Below, one piece after another: positions 7,199 through 14,792 of a stretch of DNA of 22,077 nucleotides. Every line of letters starts with the position of its first letter. Position 1 is the first letter of the stretch. Both the position numbers and the translations under genes were made by a program. The notes under the pieces are model-generated. The model ran no database searches. It saw nothing but the letters and a program-made list of their open reading frames with translations, and was not told where the DNA came from. Source of the stretch: HXMU1420-2 sp040830545 (GTDB taxonomy: Bacteria; Pseudomonadota; Alphaproteobacteria; Rhodobacterales; Rhodobacteraceae); assembly GCA_040830545.1 (NCBI GenBank), contig JBFOMB010000164.1, positions 1-22,077 of the forward strand. Direction: 5' to 3'.

Positions 7199-9499
7199 TT
7201 ACCGCCAGTGTTTTTCTTCCCCGGTGTACTCGGACCCCGGCAATGCCCCGTCCCGCAGAAACGCATTCAGCACGTTTCGCATCACGGTGCCCACATTGTT
7301 CTCGCCCCCAAAACACGGCAGTGCCTGGCTCCACCCGATGGAGCCTGCGGCAAACACCGCGCCGTTGTTCTGCGTCGTGAAATAGATCATGTCGCCCCGC
7401 ACCTGCGGGTCTTGCGATCCGCCGCGACCCGGGAAGGCATAGGTGACTTCTTCGCTGACCAGCGGGTAATTGTCCGTGTGATTGATCGAGGATGCCACCA
7501 ACATCGTATGCGGCGGCGTGCCCAGCAACAGGTCGTATCGGTCCAGTTCGACCCCCGCCGCACCGCCCAGCGCGAGACCAAAATCACCGATCAGTTCCTC
7601 GTCCCCGATCCCCTCGAAAATCCACGCCACACGCTTGTGGAAACTGTCCGGCATGCGTTCGAACGGTTCAGCCCGATCCATGCCTTCGGTGGTGAATCCC
7701 AGCCCAACCAGCTTCTGCGGCGCGCGTCCCCGGTTCCGCCACAGGCCAGACCGTTCGCCAGTTGTGGCCAGATACCCCTCGCCCGGTTCCGCCTGCCAGG
7801 CCCGCGACCCACTGTCGAGCTTGCGCACCTCGATACAGGCCGGATCATCCGGGCAGGCAGCCGTGACCCAGTAATACCCGTTCCCACCCAGATAACAGAC
7901 GCGCCCGCCGCCCTGCAGATACTGCTCGGTCGCATCCAGCATCCCTTCGGAGTAATACTCCGGGTGCGTCACGTTCAGCACTGTTTTGTAGGGCGTCAGC
8001 GCAGACAGCCCTTCGCGGTCCAGATCATGATCTGTGATCAGGTCATAGTCGTAGCCGGCATGTTCCAGCCACCACAGCAGTGACAGGTCAGCAGGTAGCG
8101 CCCAGGGGAAGTTCATCCCCGCCATGCGATAGCCGGGGCGAATGTTGATGATCGGCCGCTTCCAGGTGGAATAACACACCCCTGCCCCGTCCGAGTGGTG
8201 GTCATAGGTGCTGAGCCCGAATTCCTGCAGCTTGTTGTATTCGATGTCCTCGCCTGAAATCACCGGCGTATGGGCGACGATGGCCTGCGCAATCTGCGCG
8301 TCAAAGCTCAGGTGTTCATTGGCATAGGCCAGATAGGTGAAGGTCGACATTTGCACGGCAATCTTCGCGCGCGGTTTGTCCGGGCGGATAATCACTGGGA
8401 TGCGATCCACCGAATTGCCCGCCGTGACCTTCAACGCATAAACGCCCGATCGCAGGTCCGCAGGCGGGGTCCACGTCACCGTTGGCGTCCAACCGCAATC
8501 GGTCAGCGCATCGTCATGATAGGCCACCCCGCCATATTGCGACGGGTCCAGACGAAAACTGTCCTCGCGCCCGCGCCAGTTCCAGCCGGTCATCGCCCGA
8601 ACGGGCCGGTTCACGCCCTGCGCATGCAGGCCATGCGGGCCGGTATCCCGGATCCCCGTTCCGATGCCCCGGTCATCGTAGCCAGCGGTCGTGTCCCAAT
8701 AGGCCAACGGGTCAGCGGGCGGTTCACCATCCGCAATTGCTGCCATCTCGTCCGCGCTCAGGGCGCGCGCGACAACCCCGGCACGATCAATTTTGCCATT
8801 GAACAGCATGGACACGAATTGCCCACGCTCGGGGTTTTGCTCATGCGCCCCGGCAATCAGAAAGGGCGCGTCCGGTTTCGCGGGAACACAGCGCAGCGTT
8901 TCCACGACATGCGCATTATGATCATAGGGCACCACCGGACCAATGTGTGAATTCCAGGAATTCTGCACATCAATCTGGCGCAACCGCGCCTGCCCGGTCG
9001 CGGGATCGAAACTCGCCACCGCCAACACCCAAACCTTGGGCACCAGTGGCGCATCGGCTGTCACCTGATCTACTGTCGATCCGTCGCCGACCCAGAACTC
9101 CAGCTTGCCTTCGGGATTGATGCCCAGCGCATAACCTTCGGAGCCATTGACCGACCAACGCCCCAGAATGGTCTGGCGCTGGTGCCCGGGCATGGAGGGC
9201 CAGATGAACGCATGCACCGTGAACGCGCCATCAGGGGCCAACCGGCCGTCGGCGTCGTCTACCCGCGCAAACGATCCGTTCTGCGTGTACTGCCGCTTCA
9301 CTGCCAGCGTCGCGGGCAGGTCCGTGGCCACGGTTTCCTCGATAAACCCGGGTCCTTCAGGGTTGAAATCCCCATGCACCAGCCGCACGACTTCGGCCTG
9401 CACCTCGGTTGTGCCCTCTGCCGAGACCATGAAATCAATCGGTTTCCCGGCCTGCGCCGACAGCGGATCGCAATAGCCGAATAGTCTTGTGTCGGTCAC
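7199..9499 (-). CDS. N,N-dimethylformamidase large (beta) subunit-like amidohydrolase
   Basis: The 766-residue protein resembles the large subunit of N,N-dimethylformamidase, which hydrolyses DMF to dimethylamine and formate using a mononuclear iron held by two Tyr and one Glu. A LamG/concanavalin-like domain spans about residues 85-260, with the catalytic region at about 375-740. Candidate iron ligands are Y392 (in TYLAYAN), Y432 (STYDHHSDG) and E514 (THPEYYS). Their spacings of 40 and 82 nearly match those I recall for the Paracoccus enzyme (Y399, Y440, E521). The GTG start has GGAG seven bases upstream, inside the end of the permease fusion gene, and begins one base after that gene's stop, so coupled translation is likely. 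No signal peptide is visible, so it is probably cytoplasmic. DMF as substrate is not established; the family is wider and the operon suggests another amide is possible. Confidence 0.82.
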   Translation of the reverse strand: MTDTRLFGYCDPLSAQAGKPIDFMVSAEGTTEVQAEVVRLVHGDFNPEGPGFIEETVATDLPATLAVKRQYTQNGSFARVDDADGRLAPDGAFTVHAFIWPSMPGHQRQTILGRWSVNGSEGYALGINPEGKLEFWVGDGSTVDQVTADAPLVPKVWVLAVASFDPATGQARLRQIDVQNSWNSHIGPVVPYDHNAHVVETLRCVPAKPDAPFLIAGAHEQNPERGQFVSMLFNGKIDRAGVVARALSADEMAAIADGEPPADPLAYWDTTAGYDDRGIGTGIRDTGPHGLHAQGVNRPVRAMTGWNWRGREDSFRLDPSQYGGVAYHDDALTDCGWTPTVTWTPPADLRSGVYALKVTAGNSVDRIPVIIRPDKPRAKIAVQMSTFTYLAYANEHLSFDAQIAQAIVAHTPVISGEDIEYNKLQEFGLSTYDHHSDGAGVCYSTWKRPIINIRPGYRMAGMNFPWALPADLSLLWWLEHAGYDYDLITDHDLDREGLSALTPYKTVLNVTHPEYYSEGMLDATEQYLQGGGRVCYLGGNGYYWVTAACPDDPACIEVRKLDSGSRAWQAEPGEGYLATTGERSGLWRNRGRAPQKLVGLGFTTEGMDRAEPFERMPDSFHKRVAWIFEGIGDEELIGDFGLALGGAAGVELDRYDLLLGTPPHTMLVASSINHTDNYPLVSEEVTYAFPGRGGSQDPQVRGDMIYFTTQNNGAVFAAGSIGWSQALPCFGGENNVGTVMRNVLNAFLRDGALPGSEYTGEEKHWR

Positions 9500-9500
9500 G

Positions 9501-9866
9501 TCAGCTCTCCAACAGGTCGTTCACACGCAACAGGAACACCGCGTGATAGGCATCCTTGATGTCGTCATATTCCCGGTCATCCACCACGCGTGGCGGCAAC
9601 CCCCGGATACCGGACACCGCCATGATGCGGAACTTTTCCTCCGCCGGGATCATCCGGTGGATTACGTATTTGTCCGCCATCTCGCCACGCCGAAAGTAGT
9701 TCAGCACCCGCGCCAACTCGTCCGAGTGATGTCCCAACGGATCGCGCTTGTGTTCCTCGATCAGCTCGGGCGTGATCATGCCCTTCAACCGTTCGCGCAG
9801 ACGCTTGTTGAAGCGGCGGTAGTACAGTTCCTGCTTGTCATGAACCTCGGTGGCTTCCTCGGGCAT
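9501..9866 (-). CDS. DMFase small (alpha) subunit-like protein from an internal in-frame start
   Basis: Inside the permease fusion frame, an ATG at 9866 (codon 388) is preceded by a perfect GGGAGG at 9874-9879 with a seven-base spacer. This is the same architecture as the start of the first CocE-type gene. Initiation here would give a soluble 121-residue protein, close to the ~130-residue DMFase alpha subunit as I recall it, made up of the domain homologous to that subunit. It ends one base before the large-subunit gene, matching the known small-then-large subunit gene order. It may be translated in addition to the fusion, or instead of it if the fusion reflects a lost stop codon. Confidence 0.6.
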   Translation of the reverse strand: MPEEATEVHDKQELYYRRFNKRLRERLKGMITPELIEEHKRDPLGHHSDELARVLNYFRRGEMADKYVIHRMIPAEEKFRIMAVSGIRGLPPRVVDDREYDDIKDAYHAVFLLRVNDLLES

Positions 9867-11027
9867 GGCTTCGCCTCCCTTCTCGGTCCGGCGGGCCCGT
9901 GCCTCGCCAGATTTGCGTTTGCGGTAGTCGCGGAACTGCGCCCGCGCACCGGTCAGCCCTTCGCGGGCAAAGATCGTGACACCGATCATGATGAACGCGA
10001 CCAGGATGATCCGGGGCGGTCCCAACTCGATCAGCCCCTTGTCGATGAAGGTCACGATGGCCGCCCCCACCACGGCCCCTTCGGCCCGGCCCAGCCCGCC
10101 GATCACCATCATGGCAAACAGCAGCAGCATCTGGTCGAGAGAGAAGATCTGGGGCGAGATGGAGCGGAAATACATCGCATAGAACGCCCCCACCACGCCC
10201 AGTGCGGCGGACGAGATCATGAACACCATCAACCGCGCGCGGCGAAAATCTATGCCAATCGCCTCGGCAAACGCTTCGTCCTCGCGCGAGGTTTTGGCGA
10301 CCCGCAACAGCATCCCCAACCGTTCGGAATTCACCAGCCGCCAAACCAGCAAGGCCCCCAGAAGCAGCAGAAATGCCCCGGCAAAGCCCAACAGCAGCCC
10401 CGGCCTTTGCAAAAACCACGCTTCGGGGATGAAACTGTCAACCTGCGTGATGGCCCCGTTGGAGGTGGTGAGCGCACGCAACTGCACCACAAATACGCGG
10501 CAAATCTCGGCCACGCCCATGGTCAGCAGCGCATAGTAAAGCCCATCCAATCGCGTGGAGGGCGCGGCCAGAATGGCCCCAAACGCAAACCCCACCGCCG
10601 GGCCGATGATCAACATGAAAGGCCACGGCACACCCAGATAGACATTCGCCGCCGCCGCTGCGTAGCCCGACACCCCCACCACGGCCAGCGTCGCGAGAGA
10701 GAAGATACCAGCCGTCCCGACAATCAGCGTCCACAGCACGTTGATCGCCGCATAGACACAGAAGATCGACACAACCGAGATCAGCGAATTCGGCAGAAAC
10801 GGCGTGACGATCACGACCAAGGCCAGCCCCAGCGTCCACCAGAGCGGCATCTTGTCCGCCAGAACCCGTTCGCGCTGCAACGTCTTGGGATTATGGACAT
10901 CGCGCCATTTCAGCCAGTGCCGCCGTGTGCCCGGCGGACGACGGCGCACACGTTCTTCACCGCCCGCTGGCGCAAACCGCCATTCCCAGGGCCGACGGCC
11001 GACCTTGTAATACTGCTTCTCACTCAT
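9501..11027 (-). CDS. LivM-type ABC permease fused to a DMFase small-subunit-like domain
   Basis: This single 508-codon frame encodes two modules. Residues 1-60 are a basic, soluble N-terminal tail. Residues about 62-355 are hydrophobic membrane segments of the LivM permease family (branched-chain amino acid/amide/urea-type importers), including the conserved EAFAEAIGID loop and the GGLGRAEGAVVGA segment. A charged linker (about 358-395) leads into a soluble C-terminal domain (about 400-508). That domain has the pattern PELIEEH, DPLGHH, RVLNYFRR and AYHAVFLLRVNDLL, which matches my recollection of the DMFase alpha subunit. The large-subunit gene follows one base after the stop. The ATG start overlaps the stop of the LivH gene (ATGA). 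A fusion would place the amidase at the cytoplasmic face of its own importer. An alternative is a lost stop codon or a base error at the junction. Confidence 0.85.
   Translation of the reverse strand: MSEKQYYKVGRRPWEWRFAPAGGEERVRRRPPGTRRHWLKWRDVHNPKTLQRERVLADKMPLWWTLGLALVVIVTPFLPNSLISVVSIFCVYAAINVLWTLIVGTAGIFSLATLAVVGVSGYAAAAANVYLGVPWPFMLIIGPAVGFAFGAILAAPSTRLDGLYYALLTMGVAEICRVFVVQLRALTTSNGAITQVDSFIPEAWFLQRPGLLLGFAGAFLLLLGALLVWRLVNSERLGMLLRVAKTSREDEAFAEAIGIDFRRARLMVFMISSAALGVVGAFYAMYFRSISPQIFSLDQMLLLFAMMVIGGLGRAEGAVVGAAIVTFIDKGLIELGPPRIILVAFIMIGVTIFAREGLTGARAQFRDYRKRKSGEARARRTEKGGEAMPEEATEVHDKQELYYRRFNKRLRERLKGMITPELIEEHKRDPLGHHSDELARVLNYFRRGEMADKYVIHRMIPAEEKFRIMAVSGIRGLPPRVVDDREYDDIKDAYHAVFLLRVNDLLES
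9874..9879 (-). promoter_or_regulatory. internal Shine-Dalgarno site within the permease fusion gene
   Basis: GGGAGG stands seven bases before an in-frame ATG at the boundary between the permease and the small-subunit-like domain. It argues that the small subunit was, or still is, translated on its own. There is no stop codon in the permease frame between the membrane region and this site. Confidence 0.6.
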
Positions 11028-11950
11028 TCGCGTGTGTCATCCAGCAGGCCGCCAATCCCGCGCGGGCGCACGATCAGAACGGCAATGATGAAAAGGAACG
11101 TGGCAAACAGCACATAGCGCTGCCCAAGGAACGGGATCGCGCCCACGATCGCCTCCAGAAACCCGACCAGCACCGCGCCGATCACGGCCCCGGCGACCGA
11201 CCCCAGCCCGCCCAGTAGCGCGATGGTCAGTCCCTTGACCAAAGGGATCACGCCCGACGTGGGGCTCACGAAAATCGTCTGGCTCAGCAGCGCAGCGGCC
11301 ATCCCCGCCAGCGCACCCGTCAGCATGAGAACCGGCAGCGCCGTCACCTGCCGCGAAATCCCTGAATAGGCCGCGCCCTCGGCATTTTGCATCATCGCGC
11401 GGATTTCCAGCCCCCTGCGCGAATAGCGCAGCCACAACAGCGTCAGCGCCATGATCACAATGGCCCCGACGATCGTGCCCGCCTGATCATACCGGATGCG
11501 GGTGCCCCAAACATCCCAACGACCAAAGCCGAAGATTTTCGGCAGCCCCTGATTGCGTGGCCCGAACCACCACAGCAGCCCCTGCACCGCCGCAATATTC
11601 AGCCCCAGCGTGATGATGAGCGCCCGCACTGGATAGTTCGGCTTGTCATGAATGGGCAGGAAGGCCAGCAGATAGATCACCACGCCACACAAAGCCCCCG
11701 CGATCAATGCCGACCCCACCAGCGCGCCGGCCATCGCCACGCTGGCCATCACCGTCTTGCCAAAGGTTGCTGCGATCACAGGCTTCAGCGCTCCGGTGAC
11801 CAGCCACGCGGCATAGCCCGAGATCGCAAAGGTCGCCCCGTGCGCCATGTTGATGATCCCGACCGACGACCACAGGATCGAAATCCCGATCGCCATCAGC
11901 GCGTAGATGGAGGCGAGGTTCAACGCGTAGACAATCAGCCCCAGGTCCAT
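11024..11950 (-). CDS. LivH-type ABC transporter permease
   Basis: The 308-residue, highly hydrophobic protein has about eight membrane segments and the LivH-family hallmarks: NLASIYALMAIG near the N-terminus, GIINMAHG, the cytoplasmic EAA-like loop GLEIRAMMQNAEGAAYSGI, and GGLGSVAGAVIGA. It forms half of the inner-membrane channel of a branched-chain amino acid/amide/urea-type importer, paired with the LivM-like protein encoded next. Its length is normal for the family. Its start shares one base with the stop of the LivF gene, and its stop overlaps the LivM start by four bases, so the three are co-translated. Confidence 0.92.
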   Translation of the reverse strand: MDLGLIVYALNLASIYALMAIGISILWSSVGIINMAHGATFAISGYAAWLVTGALKPVIAATFGKTVMASVAMAGALVGSALIAGALCGVVIYLLAFLPIHDKPNYPVRALIITLGLNIAAVQGLLWWFGPRNQGLPKIFGFGRWDVWGTRIRYDQAGTIVGAIVIMALTLLWLRYSRRGLEIRAMMQNAEGAAYSGISRQVTALPVLMLTGALAGMAAALLSQTIFVSPTSGVIPLVKGLTIALLGGLGSVAGAVIGAVLVGFLEAIVGAIPFLGQRYVLFATFLFIIAVLIVRPRGIGGLLDDTRE

Positions 11951-12645
11951 CAGTTCAGCTCCACATGGCCAACGTCACCACGCATCCGGCCTGCATGCAT
12001 CCCGATCATCCGGTCCACATGCCCGGTCAGCAGGCTCACGTTCTGTTCGGCAATGATCATCGCGCCGGTCACGGACAGGTCCCACAGGGCCGTCATCACC
12101 CGCTGCGAAATCTTTGGCGCCAGCCCCAGCGAGGGTTCGTCAATCAGGTAGAGCCGCGCCTCGGTCATCAGCATCCGCCCGATGGACACCATGCGCCGTT
12201 CCCCACCAGACAGCTTACCCACCAAAGCATGTTCCAGCGGGCGCAGGGGTGGAAAGATGTCGAACACCCGCTCGATCCGGCGCTTGCGTTCGCGCCAGGC
12301 CAGCCTTGTGTGCGCCCCGCATTCCAGATGCATCCGCACCGTCAGACCCGGAAAAATCGCGTCGCCTTGCGGTGCAACCCCGATCCCGCGCTTCACCAAC
12401 CCCGGCGTCCGCCGCCCGGCCCCTTGGGATCGCGCGCCGCCAATCTCGCGCCCGTCCAGCTGAATCGACCCCTGCTGCCAGCCCGCCATATGCGTCAACG
12501 CCCGGATCAGTGTTGTCTTGCCATGGCCATTCAGACCCACAAGCCCGATCCGCTCGCCCTCGCGCACGGTCATGTCGATCTCGTGCAGCACCCGCAGCGG
12601 GCCGTAGCCTGCCGACAATTGCCGGATTTCCAGAAGTTCAGGCAT
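11950..12645 (-). CDS. LivF-type ABC transporter ATP-binding protein
   Basis: The 231-residue ATPase drives the importer. Walker A is GLNGHGKTT (about 38-46), the signature is LSGGE (145-149), and Walker B is LYLIDEP (165-171). These are followed by the LivF-type IIAEQN (198-202), where Q replaces the usual switch histidine, as is normal for this subfamily. A short insertion (about residues 70-83) precedes the Q-loop region around APQGDAIF. The gene overlaps the end of the LivG gene by eight bases. It should pair with LivG as a heterodimer and supply a canonical signature motif. Confidence 0.92.
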   Translation of the reverse strand: MPELLEIRQLSAGYGPLRVLHEIDMTVREGERIGLVGLNGHGKTTLIRALTHMAGWQQGSIQLDGREIGGARSQGAGRRTPGLVKRGIGVAPQGDAIFPGLTVRMHLECGAHTRLAWRERKRRIERVFDIFPPLRPLEHALVGKLSGGERRMVSIGRMLMTEARLYLIDEPSLGLAPKISQRVMTALWDLSVTGAMIIAEQNVSLLTGHVDRMIGMHAGRMRGDVGHVELN

Positions 12646-13351
12646 CGGCCCCCTCGAAATATGCCGCCTTCACGCGCGGGTTTTCGAACACCTCGCGCGG
12701 GCTGCCGGTGGCGATGACTTCGCCCAGATCCAGCACCACGCAGGTATCCGCCACAGCCGACAACAGTTCCAACCGGTGTTCGATCAGCACCACGCCAATC
12801 CCGTATTCATCAACCAGCCGCCGGATGATCAGGTCCAGTTCGTCAATCTCGGCGTTGATCAGGCCCGAGGCCGGTTCGTCCATCAGCAACACCTGCGGCC
12901 CCCGCATCATCAGGCAGGCCAGCAACAGCTTGCGCCGATCAAATGCCCCCAGCCCGGCGGCAGGCGTGTCCCACGCAACCCCCAGATGCACCAACCGCGC
13001 CGCCCATTCCGCATCATGTCGGCTGAGCATTGGCGCATAGGCCTTGCGCGCCGCGCGAAACGCTTCCCCCACGGTCAGGGACGCAGGCACAACCGGACTT
13101 TGATAGGTCCGCCCGACCCCCATCCGCGCGCGTTTGTGAAACGGTTCGTGGGTGATGTCCTGATCTGCCAGCACCACCTTGCCCGAGGACGGGGCATAGC
13201 GCCCGCACAGCACCTCGAACAGCGACGTCTTGCCCGCGCCATTCGGCCCGACAAGGCCCAGGATTTCCCCGGGCTTCGCCTCCAGCGCCACGTCCGTCAG
13301 AATCTGCCTGCCCCCAAGAGACAGGCAGATCCCTTCACATCCAAAGAGCAT
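12638..13351 (-). CDS. LivG-type ABC transporter ATP-binding protein with degenerate signature
   Basis: The 237-residue ATPase has Walker A GPNGAGKT (35-42), Q-loop TYQSP (Q84), Walker B VLLMDEP (154-160) and switch histidine H192 in LIEHR. The position of the ABC signature reads LGAFDRRK (134-141). It lacks the LSGGQ or YGQQRR pattern usual in LivG proteins, so the ATP site completed by this signature may be weak. The ATG is preceded by GGAG. The gene lies 23 bp after the substrate-binding-protein gene and overlaps LivF by eight bases. Confidence 0.9.
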   Translation of the reverse strand: MLFGCEGICLSLGGRQILTDVALEAKPGEILGLVGPNGAGKTSLFEVLCGRYAPSSGKVVLADQDITHEPFHKRARMGVGRTYQSPVVPASLTVGEAFRAARKAYAPMLSRHDAEWAARLVHLGVAWDTPAAGLGAFDRRKLLLACLMMRGPQVLLMDEPASGLINAEIDELDLIIRRLVDEYGIGVVLIEHRLELLSAVADTCVVLDLGEVIATGSPREVFENPRVKAAYFEGADA

Positions 13352-13374
13352 GACCGCTCTCCGCCCCTATCCGA

Positions 13375-14637
13375 TCACCACCAGGGCGGTGCCTGGAACG
13401 GCACCTCGGCATAAGGTTCGGGTGCAATGATCCGATGCTCGTTGTCCTGCACCTGGAAGAACAGGTGTGCCTGGCCGGCCTCGGGATCGTCCACCATGTT
13501 GGGATAAGAATAGCCCGAATTTGTCTCCGGGTTGTTCTTGTAGAACCCGTTTATGCCCCGATACTCCATATTGCGGATGGCATCCCCCACGGCGTCGAAA
13601 TCGTCAGGGTTGCCCACCTGCTCCCACGCTTTGGCCAGCATCTGCACAGCGTCATAACCGCCACCGGTATAAACCATGCCCATCGTGCCCGGATACTTGG
13701 CCCTATAGCGTTCGCGGAACGCGGCGCCCTGTTCATCGGCGTAAACGCCATAAACAGTGCCCCAGACCATGCCTTCACCCGCGCCTTGGGCGAGGTCCAG
13801 GAACTCCGGCTGCGACGGACCATATTGCAGATAGACCAGCGACCCCGGCACCGGGTCAAAGGCGTATTGCTGCGCAAAGGCCGCCAGTTCCGCCGCCACC
13901 CAGTGGTCGATCATGATCGCCGCTGCGTCCGTGTCCTGTAGCGCACGGATCACCGGGGCCCAGTCCTGCACCGGGAACTGAATGTCGGTGATTGCACCGA
14001 CCTCCCATTCACCGTTCGTCTCGGCAATCGCCTCCTGCGTGGCCTTGGAAATCAGCTGGGTATAGCTGATCTGCCCCTGCACGATATGCACCTTGTTGTT
14101 CTTCGGCTCCCACTGGCCGGATTCTTTCATCTGCTGAATGAACTTGATGAAGCCCGAGCCGTAGTAGACCTCCGGCACGTCCAGCTGGAAAATGTTGCGA
14201 TACTTCTCCGGGTCGCTCTGGTAGATGTCCACGTTCAGCGACGACGTATTGCCGTGCAAGTACGGAATGCCCGACGGCGCGGCCACATCCATCGCCGGGG
14301 GCGGGATGATCGTAAAGGCCGAGGCAATCGCGTGGCTGCCCCCTTCGATTAGCGTCTGGAACCCGGCGACGTTGCCCTCGGGCGTCAGCATGTCCAGGTC
14401 GATGATCTTGGCCTCCAACTGGCGGCCCAGCACGCCGCCAGCGGCGTTGATGTCCTCGATCGCCATCAGCACGCCGTTGGTCCAGTCCTGATGATCGGCC
14501 ACGCCGACCGGGCCGGATTGCGCGGCGGGCACGCCGATCACGATGTTCTCAGCCGCCACCGCCGACAGGCCCAACCCGCCCGCAAAGGCAAGGCTGATGG
14601 CCGACAGCGACAGGGCGCGTCTTGTGCGGTTAACCAT
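13375..14637 (-). CDS. periplasmic substrate-binding protein of a branched-chain/amide-type ABC importer
   Basis: The 420-residue protein has a Sec signal peptide (positively charged MVNRTRR, hydrophobic core, AVAA and probable cleavage near residue 29). This is followed by the start of a type I periplasmic binding fold (ENIVIGVPAAQSGPVG, then GVLMAIEDINAAGGVLGR). Members bind amino acids, amides, urea or aromatic compounds, and the ligand here is unknown. It is the first gene of the minus-strand locus. The ATG has GGGAG six bases upstream. It lies 23 bp before the LivG gene and divergently from the CHAT gene, so its promoter must lie within the ~155-bp gap. Confidence 0.92.
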   Translation of the reverse strand: MVNRTRRALSLSAISLAFAGGLGLSAVAAENIVIGVPAAQSGPVGVADHQDWTNGVLMAIEDINAAGGVLGRQLEAKIIDLDMLTPEGNVAGFQTLIEGGSHAIASAFTIIPPPAMDVAAPSGIPYLHGNTSSLNVDIYQSDPEKYRNIFQLDVPEVYYGSGFIKFIQQMKESGQWEPKNNKVHIVQGQISYTQLISKATQEAIAETNGEWEVGAITDIQFPVQDWAPVIRALQDTDAAAIMIDHWVAAELAAFAQQYAFDPVPGSLVYLQYGPSQPEFLDLAQGAGEGMVWGTVYGVYADEQGAAFRERYRAKYPGTMGMVYTGGGYDAVQMLAKAWEQVGNPDDFDAVGDAIRNMEYRGINGFYKNNPETNSGYSYPNMVDDPEAGQAHLFFQVQDNEHRIIAPEPYAEVPFQAPPWW

Positions 14638-14792
14638 GGTGTTCTCCCGAAATCTCCACGCACTAATTCAAGGCGCTGGCCCGGTGCCCTGTCTATGATC
14701 CAAATGCACTATGTCTCTGCCTGCATGGTTGAGTCCGCACCCGTCCCGTGGTCTGATCTGCGTGCGCGACGGTTGCACTCTTTGGGGGCGTG
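14638..14792. promoter_or_regulatory. divergent intergenic region (ABC/amidase locus versus CHAT gene)
   Basis: This 155-bp gap separates two divergent start codons, so it must carry the promoter of the ABC/amidase locus on the minus strand and that of the CHAT gene on the plus strand. Ribosome binding sites are visible at both ends (GGGAG at 14644-14648 on the minus strand, GGGGG at 14784-14788 on the plus strand). I found no convincing -35/-10 pair or strong palindrome. Confidence 0.5.

Noticed and set aside
9838..10419. A frameshift explanation for the permease fusion
   Set aside because: The permease membrane region and the small-subunit-like domain lie in the same uninterrupted frame, so an indel is not needed. 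The alternative frame here is a Gly/Arg-rich shadow. A substituted stop codon remains possible.
9489..11117. 542-codon open frame on the plus strand opposite the permease
   Set aside because: It is rich in His, Arg, Gln and Pro with no family resemblance. It is an antisense shadow of GC-rich codons in the permease fusion.
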